Shown here piece after piece: positions 1 to 12,200 of a stretch of DNA of 64,000 nt. This DNA comes from Actinernus sp. WN-2022 (Eukaryota; Cnidaria; Anthozoa; Actiniaria; Actinernidae), in contig JAOWCC010001634.1 of the NCBI GenBank assembly GCA_030867875.1, forward strand, positions 38,204,403 through 38,268,402. The letters run 5' to 3'. Below the pieces are notes generated by a model. That model saw only the letters and a list, made by a program, of their open reading frames with translations, searched no databases and was not told the DNA's origin. A program made the position numbers and the translations under genes. Every line of letters starts with the position of its first letter. Position 1 is the stretch's first letter.

Positions 1-122
1 ATGGAGAACCATCTTTTATTTGTTAAATAACATCACTTCTTACATAAACACATTATTGTGAGATTTTGTTGATTTCAAAAATTAATTAATGTATGTCTCA
101 GATCTATTCACTTGCACTTTAG

Positions 123-232
123 GTAAATTGATCAATATGAGTGTTGATGCTAGCAGTATAATACACATTGTGAGTGATGAATGCACTTTGGAGGAGCTTA
201 TCGAATCCAGGACGACCACACCAGGAAGGGAG
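123..232 (+). CDS. ODC-like exon 1 (first seen)
   Basis: An acceptor-like TTTAG ends at 122 and the donor is GAG|gtaag at 232/233. The open frame from ATG 137 gives 32 residues starting [15 protein letters not shown] and ending TPGRE, phase 0. It matches the N-terminal HFLDEGFT...ILD stretch of ODC. The ATG is a plausible start because ODC has about this much sequence ahead of the FYVVDL strand. The frame is open upstream to the acceptor, so an upstream 5' exon outside the window probably exists, coding or not. Confidence 0.7.
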
Positions 233-3200
233 GTAAGATTATTTTAACCACGGTGGGCATAAATGACCCTGAAATCGCTCATGTTGAGCGTGCCAAAAAT
301 GTATAAACTAGGAACAAATATTTAATTTGAACTCAAATTTAACGAAATTTTCGTAGGTTGATATTAATATGAAATTACATCTTCAAGTTCAATCGGGTTT
401 GTATATTGACGTTGCTGTGACGTCATAATGAACGACTCCTTTTAAGGTTAAATGATTCGTTACGTATACGTTTGCAACAAAGCATGTTATCACAACAACA
501 TAAATATTTAATGCACATTTTTGAAGTTTCTACGATAAATATTTGCAGAGTAATTAAGAACTTAAATTTTCTGTGACGTCACATTTTATGACGTCATGGG
601 TCTGACTTAAATTATCGGCTTTCTACATTGAAGAAATATAAAAAGACCATATTGAGCCTATTTAGTGTACGATAAGTACATTTCTTCGTTGAAACCCGAA
701 AAATACTCATATTTATTTTCTAAGAAACGTTTTCAAAAATATATGACGTCATAATGACGTATACCAAGCCTCATTTTCTCTTGGGTATATGTCCTCTCAA
801 ACATTGAAAATTCTAAAAACCTACTTAATTATTTGTGGGTACAGATGTATTCTTTAAGTTGCTAGATTTTCATAAACTCTAAAAGATGAATGAAGGAGTT
901 ATTTTGTAAATGGTTTTACGTTGAATATTTCCCGCCAAATTTTGGTGGGAAAATTACGAAATTTAACATTAATTTATTTTGTGATGATCAATCAACAATC
1001 AAAGACACAGCCGCCTCCTCAACTCATTCCTAGGGTACACTCCGCTGTATTTCAGCGGATTTCAGGCTAAGGCATAATACTTTTATCTTTAAATTTATAT
1101 ATACATGTACACAGCATTCATATTTAGATTATATTTTGTTTTGTTTTTCTTGTTGTAAATGATTTGGTACTGTACACTATTCCTTAGTGTTTGAGAAAAA
1201 GGAAAGAAAAAGAAACAAAGATTTTAATTTCAAACATTGTGTATTTCATAGTTCTGGTGGTGACACGTCATGAATATTTTGCAGTGTCTTGCTGGATTTG
1301 TGTCTACCGTGGAACCTGGGCCTTGAATCAATGGCTTAGTTACAGAATAACCCCTTCTACTCAAAATATGACTTGAAAACTGAGTTGCTCTAGTACTTAG
1401 GGGTCGTCAAGAAATAAAAAAAAAATACCATCTGGGGAGGAAGGGTATTGACCTGGGCATTAAGAAAATATATTTTGTGGGTGATTACGAAAAAACGTTA
1501 TTGCACAATTTTATATGAAGTGGATGTTAAGGGGGAAGCAGGGCTTAGCATCCAAATGACAGTAAGATTTTTGAAATTTGTCTATGACCCTTGATAAATA
1601 ACTGTATGATGAATGATTACCAGTACCTGTCAAGCCTTATAACAAGAATAAGCATGCAGAGGTCATCCAGTATCTGAATATCATAGAGTAATTTGGAAAG
1701 TAATCTTATATAATAATACGCTAAGTGTGGGTGTGCGTGTGTAACGCTCTTTCCCAGGCTCCCTCGATCGACATCCTAATGTGGAGCGCGCGCGCGGGTC
1801 CAAAAATGGCGCCAAAACCCACGATCGACATCCTAATATGGAGCGCGCGCGCGCGTCCGAAAATGGCGCCAAAAAGTGTGCCAACGAAGACGACGAATCA
1901 TGCGAAAAGTTGCTCTCTGTCTTGCCTCTTGGCTGAATTTGAGGAAAGAATGTTAAAAATAAATGAGTTTTCTCAAGTTCTACACTTAGTTGGGCGAGCA
2001 AGCCATCGAGTTTACGGGAATCTGTTTTAGAGAAAACCTGGGCGAGCAAGCCATCGAGTTTACAGGAATCTGTTTTAGGGAAAGCCATCGAGTTTCCGCC
2101 GGGAATGTTTTAGGGAAAACCTATCCGGCTATCGCCCCTGTCCTATCGCCAGGCGCAGCTGCCGAAGTCAAACGACCGAACGAGGTAAGACCAGGTATTC
2201 AAACACAGTTAGAAATGTTTTCCGTGGAAAAGGCTGTTCAACTTACAACTCTAAGGTGTGTCTAATTTTGTCCATGTCTGTTCTCTGTAGTTTCCTGTGT
2301 TCTTACTCTTAGATATAAAATTAAAAAACAAATGTTTCCTCGTCCAACTATCGTAGACTCTTCATACCATAAATTCACTACAACCAGACATTCAAATAAC
2401 TGGGCTTTTGATTATTGTTTTTATTCCGTTTTTCTGCTTCGATCAATGCTCTTTTGGCGACCATATTTGTATTCGTCACGAATCCAAATCGAGCTGGCTG
2501 TGACTGTTAGTTTTGGCACTTTCTTGACAATAGGTAATAATTGTGTTCATCAGTTTGAGAAATTAACTGAGATCCGTAAGATATTGCCTTTTTATCAAAA
2601 TATAACTTACCGCGCTAAACACCTCCAGTACACACGCCATTGAATTGTGTCAGGAGTCGGTTAGACTATGACTATCCAGATTTGTTGATTTCGTGTAAGG
2701 GATGGACCGTTATATATCAGGAGTGAAGGCAGCAAAAACCATGATGAGCAAGTGTGCCAAAAGCAATACTGACCCCCACATTGCTTTACTTGAAATAAGG
2801 AACACTCCAACCCAAGAAGCAGGGAGTAGTCCAGCACAGCGACTACTCAATAGGCGTACAGGAACACTCATACCTACTACTGACAATCTACTCAAACCAA
2901 GAGGCAAAGAATTCATGCAGATGAACTCAATCAGAATGAAACACAACAAAGAGACTCAAGCCACAAGGTACGACAAAACAGCCAGAAACCTTACAGTCCT
3001 CGAAGAAGGTGACACAGTACGTCTGAAACCTTTCAGACTTGGACGGAAAGAGTGGCAGGAAGGAGTGATCATCAAAAGATTTGATGAGAGATTCTATGAG
3101 GTGGAGACACCTGATGGAACATACAGACGAAACAGAGTACACCTAAAAAAAACTGAAGAACCAGCTCCAACTGTTAGACCACCTGTGGAGCAGCAGAAAT

Positions 3201-6200
3201 TGACCACAGCAGAAGTGCCTCCAAAGCTAACACCCATCCAGAGAGACAAAAGAGATGAAATGCCCCCAACACCTAAGGCTTCAACAAGGGTTGACAAGCC
3301 ATTAACAGCAACACCTACCAAGCCGAAACAAACAGAAACGTCACAGAACACCCCTGTTGTTGAAGAGCCACGAAGGTCTGGCAGAGCTACGAGACTACCA
3401 ACCCATTTAAAGGACTATCACGTGAACCGCAAGTAGTAACGTTTGCTACTAACATTAGACAGTCCCTGATCTTGAACAATGTTAATCATGTTAATTAACC
3501 ATCAGTCAATGTTCGATTTGAGTTACAGTTACTATAGTTTGTTACAGTGAGTTTCATACAGACTTTTAGTGAACATTGAACTTTATTAAATGCAGTTACT
3601 TTTCTTTCTCTGATATAAAAGGGGATGTTACAATATGGGCTACCTGTGTTACGGTAATAAAGCCCCGGATGTAGTCGGCCAGTGTGAAACCTTGAATTGT
3701 GGCTTGTAGTTGATCTCGCTGGGGATTCTCCGTCTCTATCTATCAATCTCTATTGAAAAAGTAGACAAGGCAGAAGCTAGCAGTTGGGAGTAATCACAAG
3801 GACAATGGTTTGAGCCACACTCTAGATGCTGATTTTTATTTTCATCTTGTCCTTCACTTCCCTTCATGTAAAGTCATACTTACATTGTAATATTGTAGCT
3901 TACCGGAAGTCAACATTCGAGTGTCTTAATTAGTGTTTGAACCATTTTGGAGCAGTTTTGATCTGGCGTTTCATTGGATATCAAGAATCACTAGTGATCT
4001 TGATCAGACTGTCATTTCGGATTGGATATCAAGATTCAAAGTGGCCTTTTGAAATCATGGTTGGCACATTAGCATAACAATTGTAATGTTTATCAACACA
4101 AAGTATCGCTATAGTGTTGTTTCAATAATTTGATCAGTACATTATTAGCCAGATAGGTAGTTGTTCAGAAACTTGTATTATTTTATAATAATAGTATTAA
4201 TTTTTAGAAACACGTTTTTCTTTCATTAATCTTGGGAGAGTCAGGTTTGTAGTGGTTATTCCTAAATAAACTTATCCACTTTCCCAAAAATGACTTGTGT
4301 TAATTTCCAGTGCAGTGTTCATTCAGGGGAATTTCACATGTCAATACATGTTTTGGTGGCTGCATATTTATTTATAGAAATCCTACTGAAATATGACATG
4401 TGTTTGCTCGGTGTATGCAATGCAGCCATATAGACACTTCTACGTTTGGGTGTTGTTTTTCAGTAGCATGATTTAATATAGGTCAATGACTCCATGTAAA
4501 TTAAGCTATGATTTTCTTTAGATTTTCTGGCTCGAGGGCAATCGAGCTTGCTCATAGTGATATAAATCAGTAAGCTTAAATAATATGTAGCTTGCCGAAG
4601 AAGTTCCAGCTTATTTTCCTAAGTTTGCTACCCCCCCCCCCCCCAAAAAAAGAAACATTAATAGTGAAAATCAGTTCAGCCTGATATTCTGGTCCCGACT
4701 GCATCGTCGGCTATATTATGGCTTTGTGCTGGAATTCCCGTCTTTTTCCTTGTACTGAGTAGACAAAAAATTATGTCGAACGTACTTTAATATATCTACG
4801 ATTACTTCTAGTTTATTTATATCTTTCTTGATTTTTATGTAAGTTACTTCAGATAGCCTGTATATTATTTCTAGAGGGATAAGTTGCATGTTGGTGTAAT
4901 TAATTTAATGAATTGATTAATTTAATTGATTTAATGAACAGAGACGTACATGTACAGTAGACAAGCCTAACATTAAATCTAAAGCTACTACTGTATCTGA
5001 ACATTTTCTTTCTAGACCGGCTAACCACTCTTACACCGACATGCAACGTATCCCTCTAGAAATAATATACTACACAAGAGACTCGATACGTAAAGCCAGA
5101 GAAGCGCACCTTATAGATAAAGCTAAAACTCTACTGACCATATGGTATGAATATACGTGATGAAACATAGTGCTTATCTCTTATACTATTTTGCTACTTC
5201 AAGTTTTGGTCTACGTCACTTCCCGTTTCCGCAATTTCTATTGCGAAATTTTCCACATTTATAGATCTTCTTACCTTAGAGCTCTTCACTTGTAACATCT
5301 AGTACCTGAAGAAGGCTGGTTTGGCCAGCCGAAATATTGTAATATTCAATATAAAATCCTACGTTGTGTCAGATTTGCCGTAGTCCTTGGACTTCGTATT
5401 CATTTTCAATTTGGCTGATTAGATCTGACTTAGATCCAACGTAGCAACCAGCAGGATTTTCGTCCACGGTTCTTTGCCGTTTCTCAAGTTTTTTTTTACA
5501 ACTTGAAGACGTCACAATTACGTCATTTATAATAGGTTTTCCAATGTTTTCAGTTACCTTTAAAATCAGTAAATTATATATCTTTGAATTCCCATCATCT
5601 TGACAACAAAGGAATCGAAAACCCAAGTTCGATTAGTTATAAAAGCATCCAAAGACAAAGGGGATATAAACGACTGTTCAATTATGGGTATAAAAGATGC
5701 ACTGCAGTCGAACTCGAAGACAATTGCAGACGCCAGAAGCTGGTAAACAAGTAGTTTCTGTATCCCGTATATAGCGGTAGGAAAAACACAAAGACAGTCC
5801 TTACACTCCTGTGCAACCACAAAAATAGCTTGAACTTATTCAGAACAGAGTTCTACGTTGATATTTCTCTTTTCTTTACATGCAGGTATACATTCGGTGG
5901 CTTTACAAATCTCTATCCTCCATTTTCGATTAGCCTCTCTGTACTTCGGGCAGCATGCGCTATGCGCGAACTTTACTTATTTACATGACAACATTCTCGT
6001 TCCCAGTGCCTCCTCGACTAACTGAAAATTCAGTTAGTCGAGGAGGCACTGGGAACGAGAATGACGTGCAAGTAACAATTATCCAATCACGATTAAGTAT
6101 TTCGACATTCTCGTTCCCAGTGCCTCCTCAACTAACTGAAAAATCGGAGGCTCTGGTAAGACATTGAAACTGCGCATGCCCTTAGAACTCATTTCCGATT

Positions 6201-9200
6201 TGCTAACTAAAGCAATGGCGGACTTCATGGAAGCTATCCAGTTCGCCCTTGCAAAGCTTAACATACAGTTTTCTTTAAAAACTAAACAATTGGAAGCTAT
6301 TTGGGTAATTAGTATCGATAAGAAGGACTGTTTCTGTGTCCTTCCGACCGGTTATGGTAAATCGTTAATTTACCAAAGTTTACCGTTTGAGTTTAATGCT
6401 CTTCAAGTATCATCCAACTCAATCGTGGTCGTCATATCTCCTCTCAACGCAATTATCGAGGAGTGCACAGAACATGCTGATTTTCAGCTGCTGGATTGGA
6501 CTGCAGGGCTGATGGTCGAGGAAGAATAGGCCTATGTACCTGTTGCAGGTTAGCAAGGGCTATAGCGCTTGCACTCGGCGCGGAATATGTTTCTCTTGCT
6601 CGTTGTGATGGTGGATTACTAGGAGAGCTATAATTTTGCTTTCGACCTCGTTTTAGCCTGGAATTTTGGATCGTCGCGGTTTGATGTTCATGCGATTGCT
6701 GAATCATCTCACGGAATTTTTCGGCAGTTTCAAGAGAGCGTTTGCACGGACAGCATATTTTTGTAGGGTAGGATTCTTCCCAGAATATGAACGGATGGCT
6801 TAGATAAGAACCCAAACTTTTCTTTAGGTCGCTGTTTAAAATCACTGGGTGATTCTTATCCGATATTACGGCGTTGCAGCAAATGCATGTATTTCGATCA
6901 AAAAGCTTTTCTGCTGCCTTTTTTGGCGTAATATTCGCCATTATTGGGTTATAGTCGATCGAAGGGAAATTTTAATTACCTTTCGGCTTTTGCCACCATA
7001 CATTACATATATGAATGTTTATTAATTAATTAATCTGTTTAATAATGTTCTTTGAAAAGGCACATCACTTCATTCTTTACTATTTTCATATATGAATGTT
7101 TATTCTTTTGATTATTTTACTTTTATTGAAAGAACACCTTAAAAAAATGCCTTACTTTACTTGTTATGTTTACAACGGAAGTGATTTATCCACTAAGTGA
7201 ACCGGAAGAAAAGCGCTGTGCGCAGCACCTGTTCATTTTTTTCTTCATCGCGCAGCCGATTTGGCTAGGCAATCGAATTAGAGCCTGTTTCGTGTCTTAC
7301 CAGAGCCTCCGATTTTTCAGTTCGTTGAGGAGGCACTGGGAACGAGAATAGTATTTCGATTGATTCTTACGCATGCGTTATCATTTCAGCCAATCAGCAA
7401 GGACCGGCCGGCTGTTACAGCTTATTTTCCTAAGTTTGTCCCATCCCCCACCAAAAAAGAAACATTTATAGTGAAAATCAGTTCAGCTTAACCTTTTCAG
7501 TATTTCTGCCTTCTGGTCCCGACTGCATCGTCGGCTATATTCCCGAGGGGAACTTACATGAAAAATGGGTATGTATGTGAGGCCAAGAGGCTCAAATCCT
7601 GACCCTGTTTCACCATTTTTTTTGGGAGGGGGGGACCCTGATGCCTAAAAATACTGAACCCCGACCCTGACTGCACCCACATTAAACTCAAATCCTGACC
7701 CAGATCTGCCCAAATCAGGTAGAAACCCTGACCCTACCTGCCCAAACTGAGCTCAAAAGCCTGACCCACCCCCGCGGCACATACATAATACGTCACAAAC
7801 AGGAGTACCCCCCCCCCCTTTTTGTACGAGTGGATTTATTTTGACTTCAGTTCCTCGTTTTCGAGAAATGATTCCTACGCATGCATTTTGTTTTAGCCAA
7901 TCAGCAAGGACCAAAAAATGGCTGTTACCAGAGCTCCCTCTGTGGAGATGAGCTCTGGGTACGAGACTGCGCAAGCGCAATTTGTAGTGCTTTTCAAGGC
8001 GTGTAACGCAAACGCAAGCGTAAGTCTCATTCTATTTTTAGTTATTAAGCTTCATTATATTAGTCATTGAGTTTTTAGATTAGTTTAATAATAGTCATTA
8101 CTGTTATTTGACTACGGATCACAACGACATAACAGTACATAAACGTAAACGGACCCGACGTAAGAACACTAAGAAACAGCATGACAAAAGCAAACACGTA
8201 CTTCTTGATAGTGCTTGATACCTCAGCTGTAATTAATCTATCTAATATTACTCTTTCTGATGACGAAATCCAAGTCCCTGCACACGGCTTAACCTTTTGC
8301 CCTAATCCTCGACTAATCAACTGGTCGGAATTTAATGTAGGCTCGGTTTCCAGCCGTGGGGGTTTCGGTGAGCCCGTGATGGCTGGGCGCGCGAGCTGAG
8401 ACATTGTCGGGTTTTAGCCAATCACAAACTTGCCACTAAAATCCTGTCGCTGAATTGATTTGTATAATTTACATTGTAAACTTTTGAAAGCCGAAAGCCA
8501 AAGGCTTTCGATTGCTGTTCCAAAATGCGTTTAAATTTGCTCTGGAAAAGTTTGGTTTCGAGGAACTCAAGGATTCACACAAAGAAGCAGTAAGAGAGTT
8601 AGTTTTCGGGTGAAGACACTTTGTCAGTAAACGCACTGGCTCTAGAAAGTCACTTGGTAGACTTGGTAGTTCGCGAAGCTCATAAAATGTTGAGTCATTT
8701 CTCATTTAATTTACCTATGCAAGACCAAAGAAAATTGGTGCCTTTATCGGATAAGAAAAGACGGACGACTCCATATTAAAAGAGTTCATTATAGAAGAGA
8801 GGAAATCACGTCTGACGCAGGCCATGTTTACGCGTTTAACTCTGCGATCACAATTCACTTGAAAATCGCTGCATCAAACGAGTTTTACAATTCTTCAAGT
8901 CCTATGTACTAAGTTTGTACAATTTGTTAATGTCTCCAAGACATACTCTATGCAAGTACTGAGCGGGATATACTCGACTCTAGCTCAGAATAGTTCGAGA
9001 TAACATCTGAACTTTATCCCCGTAAATTTCGGCTTTTAATTTCTTTCAGTGAGTAACAAATAAAGTAGCCTGGTTTCTCAATGATTTTAAATGGCGTATA
9101 TGTCCTTCCCTGAATTGTGATTATATATGATGGACCTGCTGTCAATGTTGAGCTCGGTTTGCGGGACAGAAACACAAAACTACTGAGTTGGATTAATCTG

Positions 9201-12200
9201 GCTATGTGCAAATGTTGAGCACATAGCCGCTTTAATAACTCATTAATATTTATATCATTACAGATCTTATTTTTAGAAAAAAATAATTTGCCCAGCAAAG
9301 GTGTGGACTTAAAAGCGCCAAGGATCTTCTTGGGATAAAGGAGGGAACAGTTGGAGGGAACAGTTGTAATGGACAAAACATGGTACATCGACGAATGTAA
9401 TCGACAACTTAACAATCCTACATTTTATAAACAACTTGATGCCGACAAAACCAACGACATACAGAAACGAGTAACAGAATACGTTAATCGTATGTTCAAC
9501 GAAAACATGATTGATATGAAAACAAGACAGTACCAAACCAGGACGCTTCTACATATTACCTAAAATACACAAAAACAATAATCCTAGACGACCCATAATA
9601 TCCTCTAATAACCACCCCACAGAACGCATCTCGCAATTCGTTGATTATCATCTTAAACCGTTAGTTACCACCACTCCTTCTTATGTTAAGGACACTACAG
9701 ACTTTCTTAATAAACTTTCCCTCTTTAACAAGCTCCCTGATAACGCTTCGCTCGTAACTCTCGACGTTTCCTCCTTATATACTTACATTCCGCATAATGA
9801 AGGCATTGATGTTTGTCGCTATTTTCTTCGTAACCGCGTTAATAAACATGTACCCACAGAAACCATCTGCGACCTTATACGCATGATTCTTACTATTAAT
9901 AATTTCTCGTTTAATCAACAACACTATCTACACATACACGGAACAGCCATTGGTACTAAAATGGCTCCTTCCTTCGCCAACTTATTTCTCGCTAAATTCG
10001 AACGTGACGCACTATCTAATTCACCCTACCAGCCACACACGTGGTTGAGATATATTGATGATATTTTCGTGATCTGGACCGAAGGACTGGATCGACTGAA
10101 AATATTCATTAAAATCTCAATAACCTCTACCCTTTAAGAAACGCACTAATGAATTAATAACATATACCTTAACAAACGTGGCTATAATCTTACTTTCCAT
10201 AAGACACAAATACAACGTGCATCTAACATTTGTCGCACTGATGCTTTACAAAACAAACCCAAGCCAGACGCAGACCGTATTCCTTTTATCATTACATATA
10301 ATCCAGCACTACCTAACATCTCATCAATAATTCATAATCACTCTAACATTCTCTATTCATCTAAACGTTCCAAAATAATTTTCAAAAATCTTCCCTTAGT
10401 AGCCCACCGCCGCTGTAATACCATAAGTGACATTTTAGTAAGAGCTCGGTTACCTAACACTACTAACACCTCTCCAATGCCACCCGGGCTCTTATCGCTG
10501 CGGTAAAAACTGCATTACCTGCCCTTAGATCGAACATGGCCTCAATCAATACACTTTTTCCTCCACTGGCGAAACTCACCATATCAAATCTCAAATTACA
10601 TGTAATACTAAAACTGACGTAATATACATGGTTCAATGACAATACTGTAATTCACAATACATCGGAGAAACAAAACGATGCCTCAAAGACCGTTTTAACG
10701 AACACAGACGACCTGTAGATAAATCTAATATCAAATCTAAACCTACAGCCGTTTCTGAACATTTTCTCAGCCCTAACCATTCTAGTACAGACATGCTCCT
10801 TATTCCTTTAGAAGTCATCTATTCTAAACGCGATTCCGTGAGAGAATCACGTGAATCCTATCTCATCTATAAAGCTAAAACCCTCGAACCACTCGGAATG
10901 AATAGAAGTGATGCAATGTAATTTCACCGTTTGACCTTCGGTAGGCTGTTATGTTACGAAATTACTATTGTATAAAACATATGTCATCGATTTTGTAATT
11001 TCCGCTCATAGTTACGTAATTATCAATTTATATATTAAGCCTTGTATCCATTTGTGACCTCCACTGTAAAATAAACCTGAAGAAGGCTGGTACTGGCCAG
11101 CCGAAATATCGTATAAACCTCGACAAGCGTTGCTCAGGGGCATTAAGGCATGCGTCTCAAACTATTCCAATATGGCCGCCGCAAATCAAGAATGGGTGGT
11201 CTATCTATTCGTGCTTGTTAGATAAAGTCTTGGCACTTTTACAGATTCCATAAAGTCATAACCTTAATACCTTGTTGTGGCAGTTTCCATGGAAACGTGT
11301 TATGTGACCTTTGAACTCTAATTTTAAGGGAAATTTACAAAAGCCTCCTGGAGGTCGGTAAAAGTTGTTAATATAGTGGATATTTTCATGCAAGTGAATC
11401 AAGGTTAGTGCACACGTTCCAGCTCCAATTTGAAAAGTTGGTTATTTTAAGGGGAATGCAATTTAAGGCAAGTGTGAAATTTGATATCCTCAAGTTTCTT
11501 CCGAATTAACAAACATTTCAATAATAACCAACTTTTCAAATTGGAACACCGAAGTGTGCACTAACCTTGATTCACTTGCATGAAAATATCTACTATATGA
11601 ACAACTTTTACCGACCTCCAGGAGGCCTTTCACGTTTTTTCTTAAAATTAAAGTTCAAAGGTCACATTACACGTTTCCATGGAAACTGTCACAACTCTGA
11701 ATTTCTAACGAGACCTGAAACAACCATGGGGGCTGACCAAAGCCAGGTCCCGGCTAATCCACAGATCGAATTGGAATTTAGCGTGTTGGTTTTTGTGGAG
11801 GGAGGAAAACCGGAGAACCCGGAGAAAAACCCTCGGAGTAAGGGCGAGGTACCAACAAACTCAACTCACATATGGCGCCGTATCCGGGATTCGAACCTGG
11901 ACCACAGAGGTGAGAGGCGAAGCGTTTAACCATTGCGCCACCCGAGCTCCCCGAGCTCACAAAAATGTGTTGAGGTTGTGACTTTATCAAATCTGTCAAA
12001 GTGTCAAGATTACATCTCACAAGCACAAAGAGATAGACCACCCCCTCTTGATTTGCGGCGGCCATATTGGAGACCCATGCCTTAACGCTCCTGAGTGTAT
12101 TTGATCAGCATTGCAGTAGTCTTCGGACACACTAATTATATTTAGTGTAATGAATGTTTTTACTGTGAACCGTGTGGTGTTATTTATGCCGAAGGAATAT

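Larger units (their letters stand above)
6106..7349. mobile_element. TIR transposon, internally deleted, with RecQ-like and zinc-binding fragments
   Basis: Termini: ATTCTCGTTCCCAGTGCCTC at 6107 and its inverse ending 7349, with inverted similarity continuing ~55 bp through AAAAATCGGAGGCTCTGGTA. It is flanked by a 10-bp direct repeat AGTATTTCGA (6096-6105 and 7350-7359), a likely target-site duplication. Left half encodes the start of a RecQ-like helicase on +, right half the start of a zinc-binding protein on -. The reading frames meet at about 6455-6475, where both lose sense, as expected if a long middle part of a two-gene element was deleted. Confidence 0.75.

Noticed and set aside
1681..2265. 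Overlapping ORFs of 91-135 codons on both strands
   Set aside because: They follow GC-rich tandem repeats whose unit keeps frames open; no family motif and no start or splice logic.
11862..11950. Functional tRNA gene
   Set aside because: A and B boxes are present, but the acceptor stem does not close and a SINE body follows.
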